A DNA stretch of 64,000 bases, taken from the NCBI RefSeq assembly GCF_028023555.1, contig NZ_JAQIOY010000001.1, forward strand, positions 868,001 through 932,000. Reading direction: 5' to 3'. Made by a program: the position numbers and the translations under genes. The notes under the pieces are model-generated. The model did not search any database, had not been told where the DNA came from, and worked only from the letters and a program-made list of their open reading frames with translations. Each line of letters begins with the position of its first letter. The stretch's first letter is position 1. Positions 25,428-34,214 of the stretch are shown piece after piece. The DNA comes from Thalassococcus_A lentus (GTDB taxonomy: Bacteria; Pseudomonadota; Alphaproteobacteria; Rhodobacterales; Rhodobacteraceae).

Positions 25428-25840
25428 GTCGGATCTCCTTCTGCATCAGCCGAGGCTTGATGCTTTGGCAGCCCATCTTTGATTGCGACCCACTGTAGGC
25501 GTTCAGCCCAGTGATAGTGCGCTTCGGGGATGAACGCCGAGGCATCGTCGAGAGTTGCTGCGTAGAGATGCGTTTCTTCCGGCCATTGATCGCTTTGGTA
25601 AGTCATATGGGTTCCGCACGCGGGGCAGAATTGCCGCCGTACGCTGCCGCCGCTTGAAAACACATCGCTCAGTTGCCCGTTCCATGCCACGGCTTGGCGT
25701 TCGAGCCCGAAAAAGGCGTTCATGGGCGCTGAGGTGGCCCGGCGACAGCTTTCGCAATGACAGATGCCTGCCCATAGAATTGACCCCTTGGCATGCCAAG
25801 TGACTTTGCCGCAGGAACACCGTCCGCTCAGTTCAGCCAT
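25424..25840 (-). CDS. GFA (glutathione-dependent formaldehyde-activating) domain protein
   Basis: Small zinc protein of 138 residues with the CENP-V/GFA fold. Zinc ligands appear as CSCGKV (residues 8-10), CHCESCRR (27-33) and FCPACGTH (about 91-97). Gfa was named for speeding the glutathione-formaldehyde reaction, though most family members have no proven activity. It lies directly beside a Rieske oxygenase likely to act as a demethylase, which releases formaldehyde; a role in handling that formaldehyde is attractive but unproven. It overlaps the Rieske gene by 8 nt. Confidence 0.85.
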   Translation of the reverse strand: MAELSGRCSCGKVTWHAKGSILWAGICHCESCRRATSAPMNAFFGLERQAVAWNGQLSDVFSSGGSVRRQFCPACGTHMTYQSDQWPEETHLYAATLDDASAFIPEAHYHWAERLQWVAIKDGLPKHQASADAEGDPT

Positions 25841-26921
25841 CGATTGCCTCTCTCATCCAGCGCTGCAAATGCATGATCGAATGTTCAGAATTCACGCCAC
25901 ACCCCGGATCAACAACCAGAGGTCCCGGCACGTAGCCACGGGATTTCAGGCCCCGCTGCACGGATTCTACCAGATGAATATCTTCTTCGACTGTCGTGGC
26001 GCGGTCTTGTTGCGCCATCCTGCGAACGGTTTCGTCATCAAAGCCGCCAACCGAATACCACCCGCGCCAAACCACAACATGGTCTGCGTCCACGGCACGC
26101 CAGTGATAGGTGTTCAGCAGGTTGCCGGGATAGACCTGAAAGGAAAACATCGGCCAGAGAAACCAACTGGAATATTTGTCGTTGTTTTCAAAACCGCTGT
26201 GAATGTCATAGGTCATTTGAGATAGATCGTTGCACTCGGTCGTGTGACGCAGGCAATGACCCTGAGGCTGGATGTCATAGGTTTCGGGACGAACCACACC
26301 GGTGGCAAAGGTCGGATGGTTTAGGCTGCAATGGTAGCATTCGGAATAGTTCTCGACCGAAACTTTCCAATTGCAGTTCTCGGGAATTTCCACCCATTCG
26401 AGCGGTTTGAGATCGGCCCAATTGGGCACGAAGCTCTCCAATTCCGCGCGCGCACCGGGGAACCAGTCATCCATTGGGGCTGCGTTGGAATCCAGGTTCA
26501 CAAAGACAAAGCCGAGAAACACTTCGGTCCGGATTTCGGTCAGGCAAATTTGCGATTTGTCGAATCCGGGCACCGATTTGGAGTTGGGCGCCGCCCGCAG
26601 CGCACCCGTCAACTCGTAGGTCCAGGCGTGATAGGGGCAAACCACTACCCGCGTTGACCCTTCACCGCTGACAAGCTGGTGAGCCCGATGCTGGCAGACA
26701 TTGTAGAATGTTCGGATCGTGCCATCGCGCCCTTTGATTGAAAACAGGCTTTCATCGCCAAGATCGAAGGCAACGTAATCACCTGGGTTTTCCAATTGGC
26801 TGCTGTGGCAGGCGAACTGCCAAGTGTTTGCCAACAGACCGGCTTTTTCGATCTCAAAGACCTTGGGATCAGTGTAATATCGCGCCTCAAGCGATCTCAG
26901 AGGCTTGGACATGTCGTTCAT
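25833..26921 (-). CDS. Rieske non-haem iron oxygenase, alpha subunit (CntA/betaine-demethylase type)
   Basis: Oxygenase of 362 residues. The Rieske [2Fe-2S] site is Cys76, His78, Cys95 and His98 (NVCQHRAHQL...CPYHAW). The mononuclear iron site is His197 and His202 (ECYHCSLNH) with Asp314 in VEEDIHLVE. The residue that bridges the Rieske and iron centres between subunits is Glu194, not the usual Asp; a Glu here is known in carnitine monooxygenase CntA, which with its relatives acts on quaternary ammonium compounds. That and the neighbouring dimethylglycine-dehydrogenase-like and HpbD-like enzymes suggest N-demethylation or C-N cleavage of a betaine. No reductase gene lies in the window. It starts inside the stop codon of the RpiR gene. 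Confidence 0.88.
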   Translation of the reverse strand: MNDMSKPLRSLEARYYTDPKVFEIEKAGLLANTWQFACHSSQLENPGDYVAFDLGDESLFSIKGRDGTIRTFYNVCQHRAHQLVSGEGSTRVVVCPYHAWTYELTGALRAAPNSKSVPGFDKSQICLTEIRTEVFLGFVFVNLDSNAAPMDDWFPGARAELESFVPNWADLKPLEWVEIPENCNWKVSVENYSECYHCSLNHPTFATGVVRPETYDIQPQGHCLRHTTECNDLSQMTYDIHSGFENNDKYSSWFLWPMFSFQVYPGNLLNTYHWRAVDADHVVVWRGWYSVGGFDDETVRRMAQQDRATTVEEDIHLVESVQRGLKSRGYVPGPLVVDPGCGVNSEHSIMHLQRWMREAIDG

Positions 26922-27805
26922 TCAGGATCCTCCGCATAGATGCCGAGTTGGTGCCTGCGCCGATGAAACTTTTCGACCCGTGTCACGATTTCATCACTGG
27001 CGACGGCGATGACAAAACTGAGCAGCGTTTCCAACAATGCGACCGTTGAAACCGACGATGGGAAAAACTGCGGTGTGTCTGCGGCAACGACAAAGGCATG
27101 ATCCGCAGCCCGGATGATTGGGCTGGCTGGGCTGTCTGATATGCCAATGATCGTCATACCCTGTTCGCGCGCGACTTCGACCGCTTCAATCACCTCGGTT
27201 CGATATGGCCTGCAGGTCATGGCGATCAGCACGTCGCTTTGGTTGGCCCAGGCCAGATCATCAATCGCGGTTGAACCAGGCCGTGGGATTGCATGGAATT
27301 GCGTCATCCCTGTCGAGGCCAGATAGGTGAAATTGCGCGCGTTCGCGTTGTTCACCCCAACGCCTAGTGTATAGACATGACGGCTGTTCCAGACTGCCTC
27401 GGCCGCAGCCTGCATGGCGTCGGCATCGATCGCAGCAAATGTATCTTCGAGATTGCGGATTGCACCTTCGGCCATATCGGCAAATAGGCCGCCCAGATCC
27501 CCGGACTTGCGAATATCCTGTAGCCATCTGGCCCGATCAGGAAAGCTGGCAGCGCCGTTGCGGATCGCTTCGCGGAAAGGCGCGCGAAAGTCCTCGTAAC
27601 CTTCAAAGCCGACCTGCCTGGCCATTCTCACAAAGGTGTTGGGTTTGACCTTGGCGGCCTGCGCGATCTCCCGCACGGTAGAGACGCCCACGTCATGCGG
27701 GTTTTCCAGAACATAGGTGGCTGCCTTGCGGGCCTCGGGTGTGAGATCGCCGAGTTCGTCAGCGAGTCGTTCGAGAATGGAATTTGATACAGTTGTGTCA
27801 TTCAT
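26918..27805 (-). CDS. MurR/RpiR-family transcription regulator
   Basis: Regulator of 295 residues: an N-terminal helix-turn-helix domain (about 1-80, with GVSTVREIAQAAKVKPNTF and RMARQVGFEGYEDFR) and a C-terminal SIS sugar/phospho-ligand domain (about 120-270, YTLGVGVNNANA, VLIAMTCRPYRTE, IIGISDSPASPI). It is the first gene of the minus-strand operon and is divergent from the flavoprotein operon, so it probably controls both sides from the 65-bp gap. The family usually senses sugar phosphates, but members also regulate amino-acid and betaine use; the inducer here is presumably the substrate or an intermediate of the pathway. Confidence 0.88.
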   Translation of the reverse strand: MNDTTVSNSILERLADELGDLTPEARKAATYVLENPHDVGVSTVREIAQAAKVKPNTFVRMARQVGFEGYEDFRAPFREAIRNGAASFPDRARWLQDIRKSGDLGGLFADMAEGAIRNLEDTFAAIDADAMQAAAEAVWNSRHVYTLGVGVNNANARNFTYLASTGMTQFHAIPRPGSTAIDDLAWANQSDVLIAMTCRPYRTEVIEAVEVAREQGMTIIGISDSPASPIIRAADHAFVVAADTPQFFPSSVSTVALLETLLSFVIAVASDEIVTRVEKFHRRRHQLGIYAEDPE

Positions 27806-27870
27806 GATTGACGATGGTACATTTGTCCTACTAGCGTGTCGAGCGAAAACGCAAACCGAAAGGATTCGTT
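27806..27870. promoter_or_regulatory. Shared divergent promoter of the two catabolic operons
   Basis: Only 65 bases separate the rpiR start codon (leftward) from the flavoprotein start codon (rightward), so both promoters must overlap here and one regulator could control 14 genes. GAAAGGA at 27858-27864 is the ribosome binding site for the rightward operon. I see no clean inverted repeat to call as operator. Confidence 0.6.
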
Positions 27871-30321
27871 GTGGTGGCTGAATTTCCGACGCAGGCGCGT
27901 GTGGTGATTGTGGGCGGTGGCGTCATGGGGGTGGGCCTGGCCTATCATCTTGGCCACGAAGGCTGGGGCGCTGATACAGTCCTTTTGGAAAAGGCTGAGC
28001 TGACTTCGGGCAGCACCTGGCACGCAGCGGGGCAGATCACGCATTCAACGTCCAGTTTTGGATTGGGAAAATGCGTCGACTACAACATTGGGCTCTACTC
28101 CGGTGCCTTGGAGGCAGAGACCGGTCAGGCGGTCACTTGGCATGGTTGTGGCTCCTTTCGGCTGGCCTATACCGAAGACGAAATGGACTGGTTGCGGCAC
28201 ACGCTTTCCGTCGGGCGTGCGTTGGGGTTCAATATCGAACTGGTTGGGCCGGACCGGATCGCCGAGTTGCATCCGTTTTACAATCTCGATGGTGTACTGG
28301 GCGCTTTGCACACGCCTGATGATGGCCATGTGGACCCGACCAATGTGACCATGTCCATGGCCGCTGGTGCCCGTCAGAAAGGGGTGCGGATTTTCCGCAA
28401 TTGTCGCGCGACGAACATCACGCAGGCTACCAATGGTGAGTGGATCGTCGAAACGGCGCGCGGCACCATAACCTGCGAACATGTGGTGAATGCAGGCGGA
28501 ACATATGCGCGCCAAATGGGGGAATGGTCGGGTCTTCAATTGCCCATGACTTCCATGACGCACCATTATTTCGTCACCGAACCCGTGCCGGAGTTCGAAG
28601 CGCTGGATCGGGAACTGCCTGTCATACGCGATGACAAGAAAGTCTCGGGTTACATCCGCATGGAGCAAAAGCGCGGGTTGATCGGAATCTACGAGAAAGA
28701 GAACCCGAACTCGGTCTGGCACGATCATTGTCCGTGGGACTACGAAAACTGGCTGTTTGATGCCGACTATGATCGGGTGATGCCCTATCTCGAAGAGAGC
28801 CTGAATCGGATGCCGATCTTTTCCGAACTGGGTATTCAGCGCGAGGTGCATGGCGCGATCAGTCATCCCCCGGACGGCAACCCGTTGATCGGCCCCGCGC
28901 CGGGTGTGCGCAACTATTGGTGTTGCTGCGGCACGCAGATCGGTATCGGTTGGGGGCCGGGTCTGACCCGCGAACTTGCCCGTTGGATGGTGCACGGATC
29001 CGCAGACATCTCCATGCGCGACTACGACCCACGCCGCTTTGGTGGCTACGCGACAAAGGAGTGGCAGGTCATCAAAGCCGAAGAGGACTACTGCCTTCGC
29101 CACGAGATCCCGTTTCCACATTTCAACAGGCTGGCCGGGCGACCGATCAAACCTTCTCCGCTGCACGATGTCTTGAAGTCCAAAGGCGCGGTACACGAAG
29201 AGGTCTACGGTTTTGAGCGCCCCAGGTTCTTTGCCAGAGGGATCGCGCAGGAGGACCACTATTCGTTCAACAGAACGCCAGTGGATGACATGGTCGCTGC
29301 CGAGGTGCGCGCCGTGCGTGAACGGGTTGGTTTGATTGATGTGACGGCTTTCACCAAGGTCGAAGTGGCAGGGCCAGACGCCTATGCCTTGCTGGACCGC
29401 TTAGTTGCCAATCGAATGCCACAGAAAAACGGGTCTATTACCTTGACCCACATGCTCAACCGGCGTGGGCGTATTGAGTTAGAGACAACGATTGTTCGGA
29501 TGGCAGATGACCGGTTCTATCTGGTTTGCGCAGCCTTTTTTGAACAACGTCTGCTAGACCATCTTGCGCAGCATCGAGCCGGCGAAGATGTACAGGTCAC
29601 GGCGCTGTCAGAAGCCTGGTCCGCTCTGGCGCTCAACGGCCCGAAGGCCCGGGATGTGCTGGGCGCGTGCACTGATGCAGACCTGTCCAATGCCGGTTTC
29701 CGCTGGTTGTCCGCGCAACAGATTTCTGTTGCCGGTCATCAGGTCTGGGCGATGCGCGTGTCTTACGCCGGTGAATTGGGTTGGGAACTGCATATGCCCA
29801 ATGCGGCCTGCCTTGATGTCTACAACGCGCTGTGGGCAGCAGGTGAGCCGCACGGCATTGCGGACTACGGCAGCTTCGCAATGAATGTGCTGCGCATGGA
29901 AAAGGGCTTCAAGGGTGCAGGCGAGTTGACCAACGAAGTCACGCTGGCCGAGGCTGATGTCCTTCGATTTGCCCGTCAAGATAAAGCGTTCCTTGGTTCA
30001 GCTGAGACCTTCAATACTGAAATGCCCTGGGTCTGTGCGTATCTGGAAATAGAACCTGACGGGATCGCTGACGGTCACGGCGGTGAAGCCGTTTTGCAGG
30101 GCGGTCACGTGGTCGGCTCGACGGCTTCGGTGGCTTATGGGCATACGGTCGAAAAGATATTGGCCTTTGCCTATGTCAAACCCAGCGCTGCGCAGGCCGG
30201 GACGATTCTTGAGGTTTTGATCCATGGCAAACCGCGTGCGGCCCGCGTTTTGTCAGAGCCAGCATATGATCCTCAAAGCCTGTTGCCGCGAACGGATGCG
30301 GTGCAGGAGGCGGCAGAATGA
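27871..30321 (+). CDS. FAD-dependent dimethylglycine/sarcosine dehydrogenase-like protein with GcvT domain
   Basis: Two-part flavoprotein of 816 residues. The N-terminal half (about 8-400) is a DAO-fold oxidase with RVVIVGGGVMGVGLAYHLG and SGSTWHAAGQ, where His51 matches the histidine that carries covalent FAD in dimethylglycine dehydrogenase. The C-terminal half (about 430-800) is a GcvT/aminomethyltransferase-type folate domain (LTHMLNRRGRIELET, SYAGELGWELHMP, GHTVEKILAFAYV). Such enzymes oxidise N-methyl groups and pass the carbon to tetrahydrofolate. It fits removal of methyl groups left after the Rieske step. It starts at GTG 27871, 6 bases after GAAAGGA, and heads a seven-gene operon. 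Confidence 0.9.
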   Translation: MVAEFPTQARVVIVGGGVMGVGLAYHLGHEGWGADTVLLEKAELTSGSTWHAAGQITHSTSSFGLGKCVDYNIGLYSGALEAETGQAVTWHGCGSFRLAYTEDEMDWLRHTLSVGRALGFNIELVGPDRIAELHPFYNLDGVLGALHTPDDGHVDPTNVTMSMAAGARQKGVRIFRNCRATNITQATNGEWIVETARGTITCEHVVNAGGTYARQMGEWSGLQLPMTSMTHHYFVTEPVPEFEALDRELPVIRDDKKVSGYIRMEQKRGLIGIYEKENPNSVWHDHCPWDYENWLFDADYDRVMPYLEESLNRMPIFSELGIQREVHGAISHPPDGNPLIGPAPGVRNYWCCCGTQIGIGWGPGLTRELARWMVHGSADISMRDYDPRRFGGYATKEWQVIKAEEDYCLRHEIPFPHFNRLAGRPIKPSPLHDVLKSKGAVHEEVYGFERPRFFARGIAQEDHYSFNRTPVDDMVAAEVRAVRERVGLIDVTAFTKVEVAGPDAYALLDRLVANRMPQKNGSITLTHMLNRRGRIELETTIVRMADDRFYLVCAAFFEQRLLDHLAQHRAGEDVQVTALSEAWSALALNGPKARDVLGACTDADLSNAGFRWLSAQQISVAGHQVWAMRVSYAGELGWELHMPNAACLDVYNALWAAGEPHGIADYGSFAMNVLRMEKGFKGAGELTNEVTLAEADVLRFARQDKAFLGSAETFNTEMPWVCAYLEIEPDGIADGHGGEAVLQGGHVVGSTASVAYGHTVEKILAFAYVKPSAAQAGTILEVLIHGKPRAARVLSEPAYDPQSLLPRTDAVQEAAE

Positions 30322-31403
30322 GTGGTGCCCAACCAACAATGGGTGCCATGGTTACGATGGGCCATGGCGATCTGGACCAAATGGTCTGGCATGACGCATG
30401 GCCGCGACCGGCCCCCGCTGCCGGAGAGGTGTTGATCAAGGTTGGCGCGTGCGGGTTGAACAACACTGACGTGAATACCCGGTCTGGCTGGTACTCAAAG
30501 GCAGTCACCGCTCCGACGACAGGCGGGGCGTTCGAGGCCGTGAATGAAGAGGATCCAACCTGGGGCGGCGCACCGATTTCCTTTCCGCGGATACAGGGTG
30601 CCGACGTTTGCGGTGAGATCGTTGGCGTCGGTGCCGGGGTGAACCCGGGCCGTATCGGAGAACGCGTCATCACGGACAATTGGCTCAGGGATCCGGACGA
30701 CCCCCAGGACATGAACAAGACCGGCTATTTCGGGTCAGAGCGGGATGGTGGATTTGCCGAGTTCACAACGATCCCCGCCCAGAACGCCATTGCGATCCAG
30801 TCGGAGCTGAGCGATGCCGAGCTTGCCACGTTCTCTTGTTCCTACTCAACGGCCGAGGGCATGTTGAGCCGGGCCAACGTCACCAAAGATGACACCGTTT
30901 TGGTGCCGGGTGCGTCGGGCGGCGTTGGTGGTGCGCTGGTCCAACTGGCCAAGAGGCGCGGCGCACGTGTCATCGCAATGGCATCCAAGCCAAAACATCC
31001 CGAGGTTGCCCGGCTGGGACCGGATCGGATTCTGCCAAGGGACCCGGATGACTTGCGCAGCGCGCTTGGCGACGAGAAGGTCACCGTTGTTGCGGATATC
31101 GTAGGCGGCTCATACTGGCCAACCCTGATCGATGTCCTGGAAAGGGGTGGGCGCTACACGTGTTCCGGCGCGATCGCCGGGCCGATGGTCAATCTTGATC
31201 TGCGTACTTTCTATTTGCGCGATCTGACCTTTACCGGTTCGACGATAATCGCGCCCGATGTGACACGCAACTTGGTCAAATATATCGAAGCCGGTGAGAT
31301 CCAGCCAGCACTGGCCGCCACCTATGGTCTGCGCGATCTGCGCGACGCACAGGCGGCCTTCATCGCGAAAGAACACACTGGCAATATCGTGGTACTCCCG
31401 TGA
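30318..31403 (+). CDS. Zinc-type alcohol dehydrogenase/quinone reductase superfamily protein
   Basis: Medium-chain dehydrogenase of 361 residues. The catalytic-domain half has ACGLNNTDVNTRSGWY and FPRIQGADVCGEIVGVG. The nucleotide-binding half has VLVPGASGGVGGALVQLAKRR (about 195-215). The usual catalytic cysteine in the first motif is replaced (GLNNTD where zinc enzymes have CH.D), which points to a quinone-oxidoreductase or enoyl-reductase-like member without catalytic zinc. It is broadly related to AcuI, which detoxifies acryloyl-CoA in DMSP users, but I do not see enough to call AcuI. Both ends overlap the neighbouring genes by 4 nt. It would use NAD(P)H; the substrate is unknown. Confidence 0.8.
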   Translation: MSGAQPTMGAMVTMGHGDLDQMVWHDAWPRPAPAAGEVLIKVGACGLNNTDVNTRSGWYSKAVTAPTTGGAFEAVNEEDPTWGGAPISFPRIQGADVCGEIVGVGAGVNPGRIGERVITDNWLRDPDDPQDMNKTGYFGSERDGGFAEFTTIPAQNAIAIQSELSDAELATFSCSYSTAEGMLSRANVTKDDTVLVPGASGGVGGALVQLAKRRGARVIAMASKPKHPEVARLGPDRILPRDPDDLRSALGDEKVTVVADIVGGSYWPTLIDVLERGGRYTCSGAIAGPMVNLDLRTFYLRDLTFTGSTIIAPDVTRNLVKYIEAGEIQPALAATYGLRDLRDAQAAFIAKEHTGNIVVLP

Positions 31404-32506
31404 AAATCACCCGCATCCGCATCTTCAAGACAGATTTGCCCTACGTTGGTGGGGCCTATGTCTGGGGGGCGGGCAACGCAATTGAGACGGCCAAGGCAAG
31501 CGTCGTTGTCATAGATACAGACGCAGGTCTGCAAGGCTGTGGTGAATTCACCCCTTGTGGCGAAAACTACATGGTCGCCCATTCCGAGGGTGTCGAAGCC
31601 TTTGCCCGGCTGGCGGCGCCTGTTTTGCTGGGTGAAGACCCCCGACAAGTGGCCCGGATTGAGCGGATCATGGATCATGTGGTTCAGGGGCATGGCTATG
31701 CCAAAGCCCCGTTTGATGCGGCCTGCTGGGATATTCTCGGACAGGCCTGCGGGCAACCAGTGTGGATGCTGCTCGGCGGCAAATTGACAGACGGAGCGCC
31801 GATGTACCGGGTTGCGCCACAAAAGGCGACGCAGGACACCCTGGCCGAAATGCAGCGCTATCGCGCAGAGGGTTATCGACAGTTTCAGATCAAGGTTGGT
31901 AGTGATTGGGCTTCGGATATTGACCGGATTCATGCGGGGGTTGCCTTGCTAGAGCCGGGAGAGAAAGCCATGGCAGACGCCAATCAAGGATGGCGTGTGG
32001 ACAATGCGATCCGCGTGGCAAGGGCAACGCCGGAACTGGACTTTATCCTAGAGCAGCCTTGTAGAACCTACGAAGAATGCCAGCAGGTTCGCCGGGTGGC
32101 CCAGCAACCTATGAAACTTGATGAATGCGTGTCGGGCATGGCGGCCGCGCAACGTATCGTGGCGGACCGGGGTGCCGAAATTTGCTGTCTCAAGATTTCC
32201 AACTTGGGGGGGCTGTCAAAGGCACGCCGGGTCAGGGAATTTCTGATCGAAAATCGCATCGCCGTTGTCAGCGAAGACAGCTGGGGCGGAGAGATTGCCA
32301 CGGCTGCTGTGGCTCATTTTGCGACCTCCACACCGGAGGAGTATCTGCAGAACACGACGGATTTGATGAACTACAATACTGCTTCGACCGGGATCGGCGG
32401 CGCGGTAGCGAAAGACGGCAAGTTGTATGCGCCGGACGTGCCCGGGATGGGCGTCGTTGCGGATTTCGAGAGTCTTGGCACCCCAATAGCGGAGTATGCG
32501 CTATGA
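31400..32506 (+). CDS. Enolase-superfamily enzyme, HpbD-like (paralogue 1)
   Basis: Mandelate racemase/muconate-lactonising family enzyme of 368 residues. The two catalytic lysines are Lys165 (FQIKVG) and Lys265 (CLKISNLGG). The magnesium ligands are Asp193 (ADANQGW), Glu218 (FILEQPC) and Asp241 (KLDECV). Two opposing lysines at these numbers are what is known for hydroxyproline-betaine 2-epimerase HpbD, which inverts the alpha carbon of proline-betaine-type substrates. Start GTG 31400 overlaps the previous stop codon. It is one of three related enzymes in this operon; each keeps all catalytic residues, so they probably act on different isomers or steps. Exact reaction (epimerase, racemase or dehydratase) is inference. 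Confidence 0.82.
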   Translation: MKITRIRIFKTDLPYVGGAYVWGAGNAIETAKASVVVIDTDAGLQGCGEFTPCGENYMVAHSEGVEAFARLAAPVLLGEDPRQVARIERIMDHVVQGHGYAKAPFDAACWDILGQACGQPVWMLLGGKLTDGAPMYRVAPQKATQDTLAEMQRYRAEGYRQFQIKVGSDWASDIDRIHAGVALLEPGEKAMADANQGWRVDNAIRVARATPELDFILEQPCRTYEECQQVRRVAQQPMKLDECVSGMAAAQRIVADRGAEICCLKISNLGGLSKARRVREFLIENRIAVVSEDSWGGEIATAAVAHFATSTPEEYLQNTTDLMNYNTASTGIGGAVAKDGKLYAPDVPGMGVVADFESLGTPIAEYAL

Positions 32507-33612
32507 AGATTACACGTGTGTCTGTTTTTCAAACGGATTTGCCGCTGGAGCATCGCTATTGGTTGTCTGGCGGTCGTCTGAAGTTTGAATGCCTTGATGC
32601 AACAATCGTCAAAGTCGAGACCGACGCTGGCATCACGGGGTGGGGCGAAGGTACGCCATGGGGGCATACATATGTTCCCGCGCATGGGCCGGGTATCCGG
32701 GCCGGGATCGAAACCATGGCACCCTTCATCATCGGGCTTGACCCGCGCCGGGTGCTGGATGTGGAGCGGGCGATGGACCTTGCCTTGCCGGGCCACCTAT
32801 ATGCCAAGAGCCCGATCGACATGGCTTGCTGGGATATTGCGGGGCAGGCTGCGGGCCAGCCGATCGCCGACTTGATGGGCGGCGGATCCCGCACACCGCG
32901 GCCCATTGCATCCTCTGTTGGGGCCAAGACAGTTGACGAAACCCGCGCGGTGATCGACCGCTATCGCCAGCGCGGTTATATCGCCCATTCCGTCAAGATC
33001 GGCGGAGACGTCAAGCGTGACATCGAACGCATCCGGGATGTCGAGTCCCTGCGCAATCCCGGCGACATCGTTCTTTACGATGTGAACCGTGGATGGACGC
33101 GTCAGCAGGCTCTTCGCGTGATGAGCGCCGTGGAAGACCTCAATGTTATGGTGGAGCAGCCCTGCGAGACGCTTGATGATATCGCAGCGATTTCAAACAA
33201 GCATGCCAGCCCGGTTTCGGTCGATGAAAGTCTTGTAACATTGCAGGATGCCGCCCGGATTGCCCGCGAAGGCATTGCTGAAATCTTTGGTATCAAGCTC
33301 AATCGTGTTGGCGGGCTGACAAAGGCGGCGCGTATGCGTGACATCGCCTTGGCGCACGGAATAGACATGTTCGTCATGGCTACAGGCGGGTCTGTCTTGG
33401 CTGATACAGAGGCGCTGCATCTGGCGGCGACGATCCCGGACGACAATTGTTATGCGGTTTGGGCCTGTCAGGACATGATCACAGCTGAGATTGCTGGTGG
33501 GCGTGGACCGCGCAACATTGACGGGCATTTGCATCTACCCGAAGCGCCGGGTCTGGGTGTTCATCCCGACGAAGACACTTTGGGCGATCCTGTCGGGGTC
33601 TATGCAGCGTGA
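32503..33612 (+). CDS. Enolase-superfamily enzyme, HpbD-like (paralogue 2)
   Basis: Second member, 369 residues, starting at the ATG that overlaps the stop of paralogue 1 (ATGA). It keeps Lys165 (HSVKIGG), Asp193 (LYDVNRGW), Glu218 (VMVEQPC), Asp241 (VSVDES) and Lys265 (GIKLNRVGG). It differs from paralogue 1 in the substrate-cap loop near residue 20 (LEHRYWLSGGRLKFEC) and in the region after strand 7, where ATGGSVLADTEALHLAA replaces EDSWGGEIATAAVAHF. A frame open upstream inside paralogue 1 is not used. The cap and strand-7 changes suggest a different substrate or reaction. Confidence 0.82.
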   Translation: MKITRVSVFQTDLPLEHRYWLSGGRLKFECLDATIVKVETDAGITGWGEGTPWGHTYVPAHGPGIRAGIETMAPFIIGLDPRRVLDVERAMDLALPGHLYAKSPIDMACWDIAGQAAGQPIADLMGGGSRTPRPIASSVGAKTVDETRAVIDRYRQRGYIAHSVKIGGDVKRDIERIRDVESLRNPGDIVLYDVNRGWTRQQALRVMSAVEDLNVMVEQPCETLDDIAAISNKHASPVSVDESLVTLQDAARIAREGIAEIFGIKLNRVGGLTKAARMRDIALAHGIDMFVMATGGSVLADTEALHLAATIPDDNCYAVWACQDMITAEIAGGRGPRNIDGHLHLPEAPGLGVHPDEDTLGDPVGVYAA

Positions 33613-34214
33613 CGCTGGCGACGGCAAAATCCGGGGCATGTCCCGAGCAACGGGTGCGCGACTTGCTTGCGGAACTGGTGCGGACTGCGGATGCCGCAGG
33701 GGACTTGGACCTGTGCCTATCTTCTTTCGAATGGTGCGCCGAAGAACCCAGATATCTGCCAGCCTGCCGGCAGATCGAGGGGGCAACCGGTGTCACGCCT
33801 GTCATCGACGCGCTGAAGGACGCTGTGGGTTTTCTGCGTTGGCAACAAACATATGGGCTTCAGGATGGCATGTCACAGGGGTGGCTTGATGACTACGGCT
33901 GGGCGCATCTGGTGTCGCCCGACGGTCCAATCGTTTCCGCTTCCCTGCGCATCGCCATAGCGATTTGGGGCGCTGGCTATACTTATCCGGCCCATGCGCA
34001 TGGGCCCAAAGAAACCTATGTGATCCTGTCAGGCGATGCCGTGTTTGACAGCGCGGGCCGCCCCAAGCGCCGGGTTGGTCCGGGGGATTTGGTACATCAC
34101 GCCCCTTGGCAAACCCATGGCTTTGCCGTTGGCGACACACCCTTGATCGTTGGCACGATCTGGCAAGGCGAGGGTTTGCTGCAAAAGTCACGATTGGAGG
34201 GTCCGGACAGATGA
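33609..34214 (+). CDS. dddQ: DddQ-like cupin, dimethylsulfoniopropionate lyase family
   Basis: Cupin of 201 residues, the length of DddQ. DddQ cleaves dimethylsulfoniopropionate (DMSP) to dimethyl sulfide and acrylate using a metal held by two His, a Glu and a Tyr. Here the matching residues are His131, Glu135 and Tyr137 in YPAHAHGPKETYVILSG, with His170 in APWQTHGF, plus His129 and tyrosines 124 and 126 lining the pocket. The N-terminal helical part (about 10-100) is also DddQ-like. Its GTG start overlaps the stop of HpbD-like paralogue 2 and its stop overlaps the start of paralogue 3, so it is fully embedded in the operon. The DMSP-lyase reaction is known for the family; the context raises the possibility of a betaine-type substrate. 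Confidence 0.82.
   Translation: MTLATAKSGACPEQRVRDLLAELVRTADAAGDLDLCLSSFEWCAEEPRYLPACRQIEGATGVTPVIDALKDAVGFLRWQQTYGLQDGMSQGWLDDYGWAHLVSPDGPIVSASLRIAIAIWGAGYTYPAHAHGPKETYVILSGDAVFDSAGRPKRRVGPGDLVHHAPWQTHGFAVGDTPLIVGTIWQGEGLLQKSRLEGPDR

Noticed and set aside
28045..29259. Minus-strand open frame of 404 codons inside the flavoprotein gene
   Set aside because: The plus strand carries intact FAD and GcvT motifs throughout; the opposite frame has no recognisable motif.
30318..31403. AcuI (acryloyl-CoA reductase) identity for the dehydrogenase near the DddQ-like gene
   Set aside because: The protein belongs to the same broad superfamily, but I see no segment specific to AcuI, and its N-terminal insertion is unlike that group.
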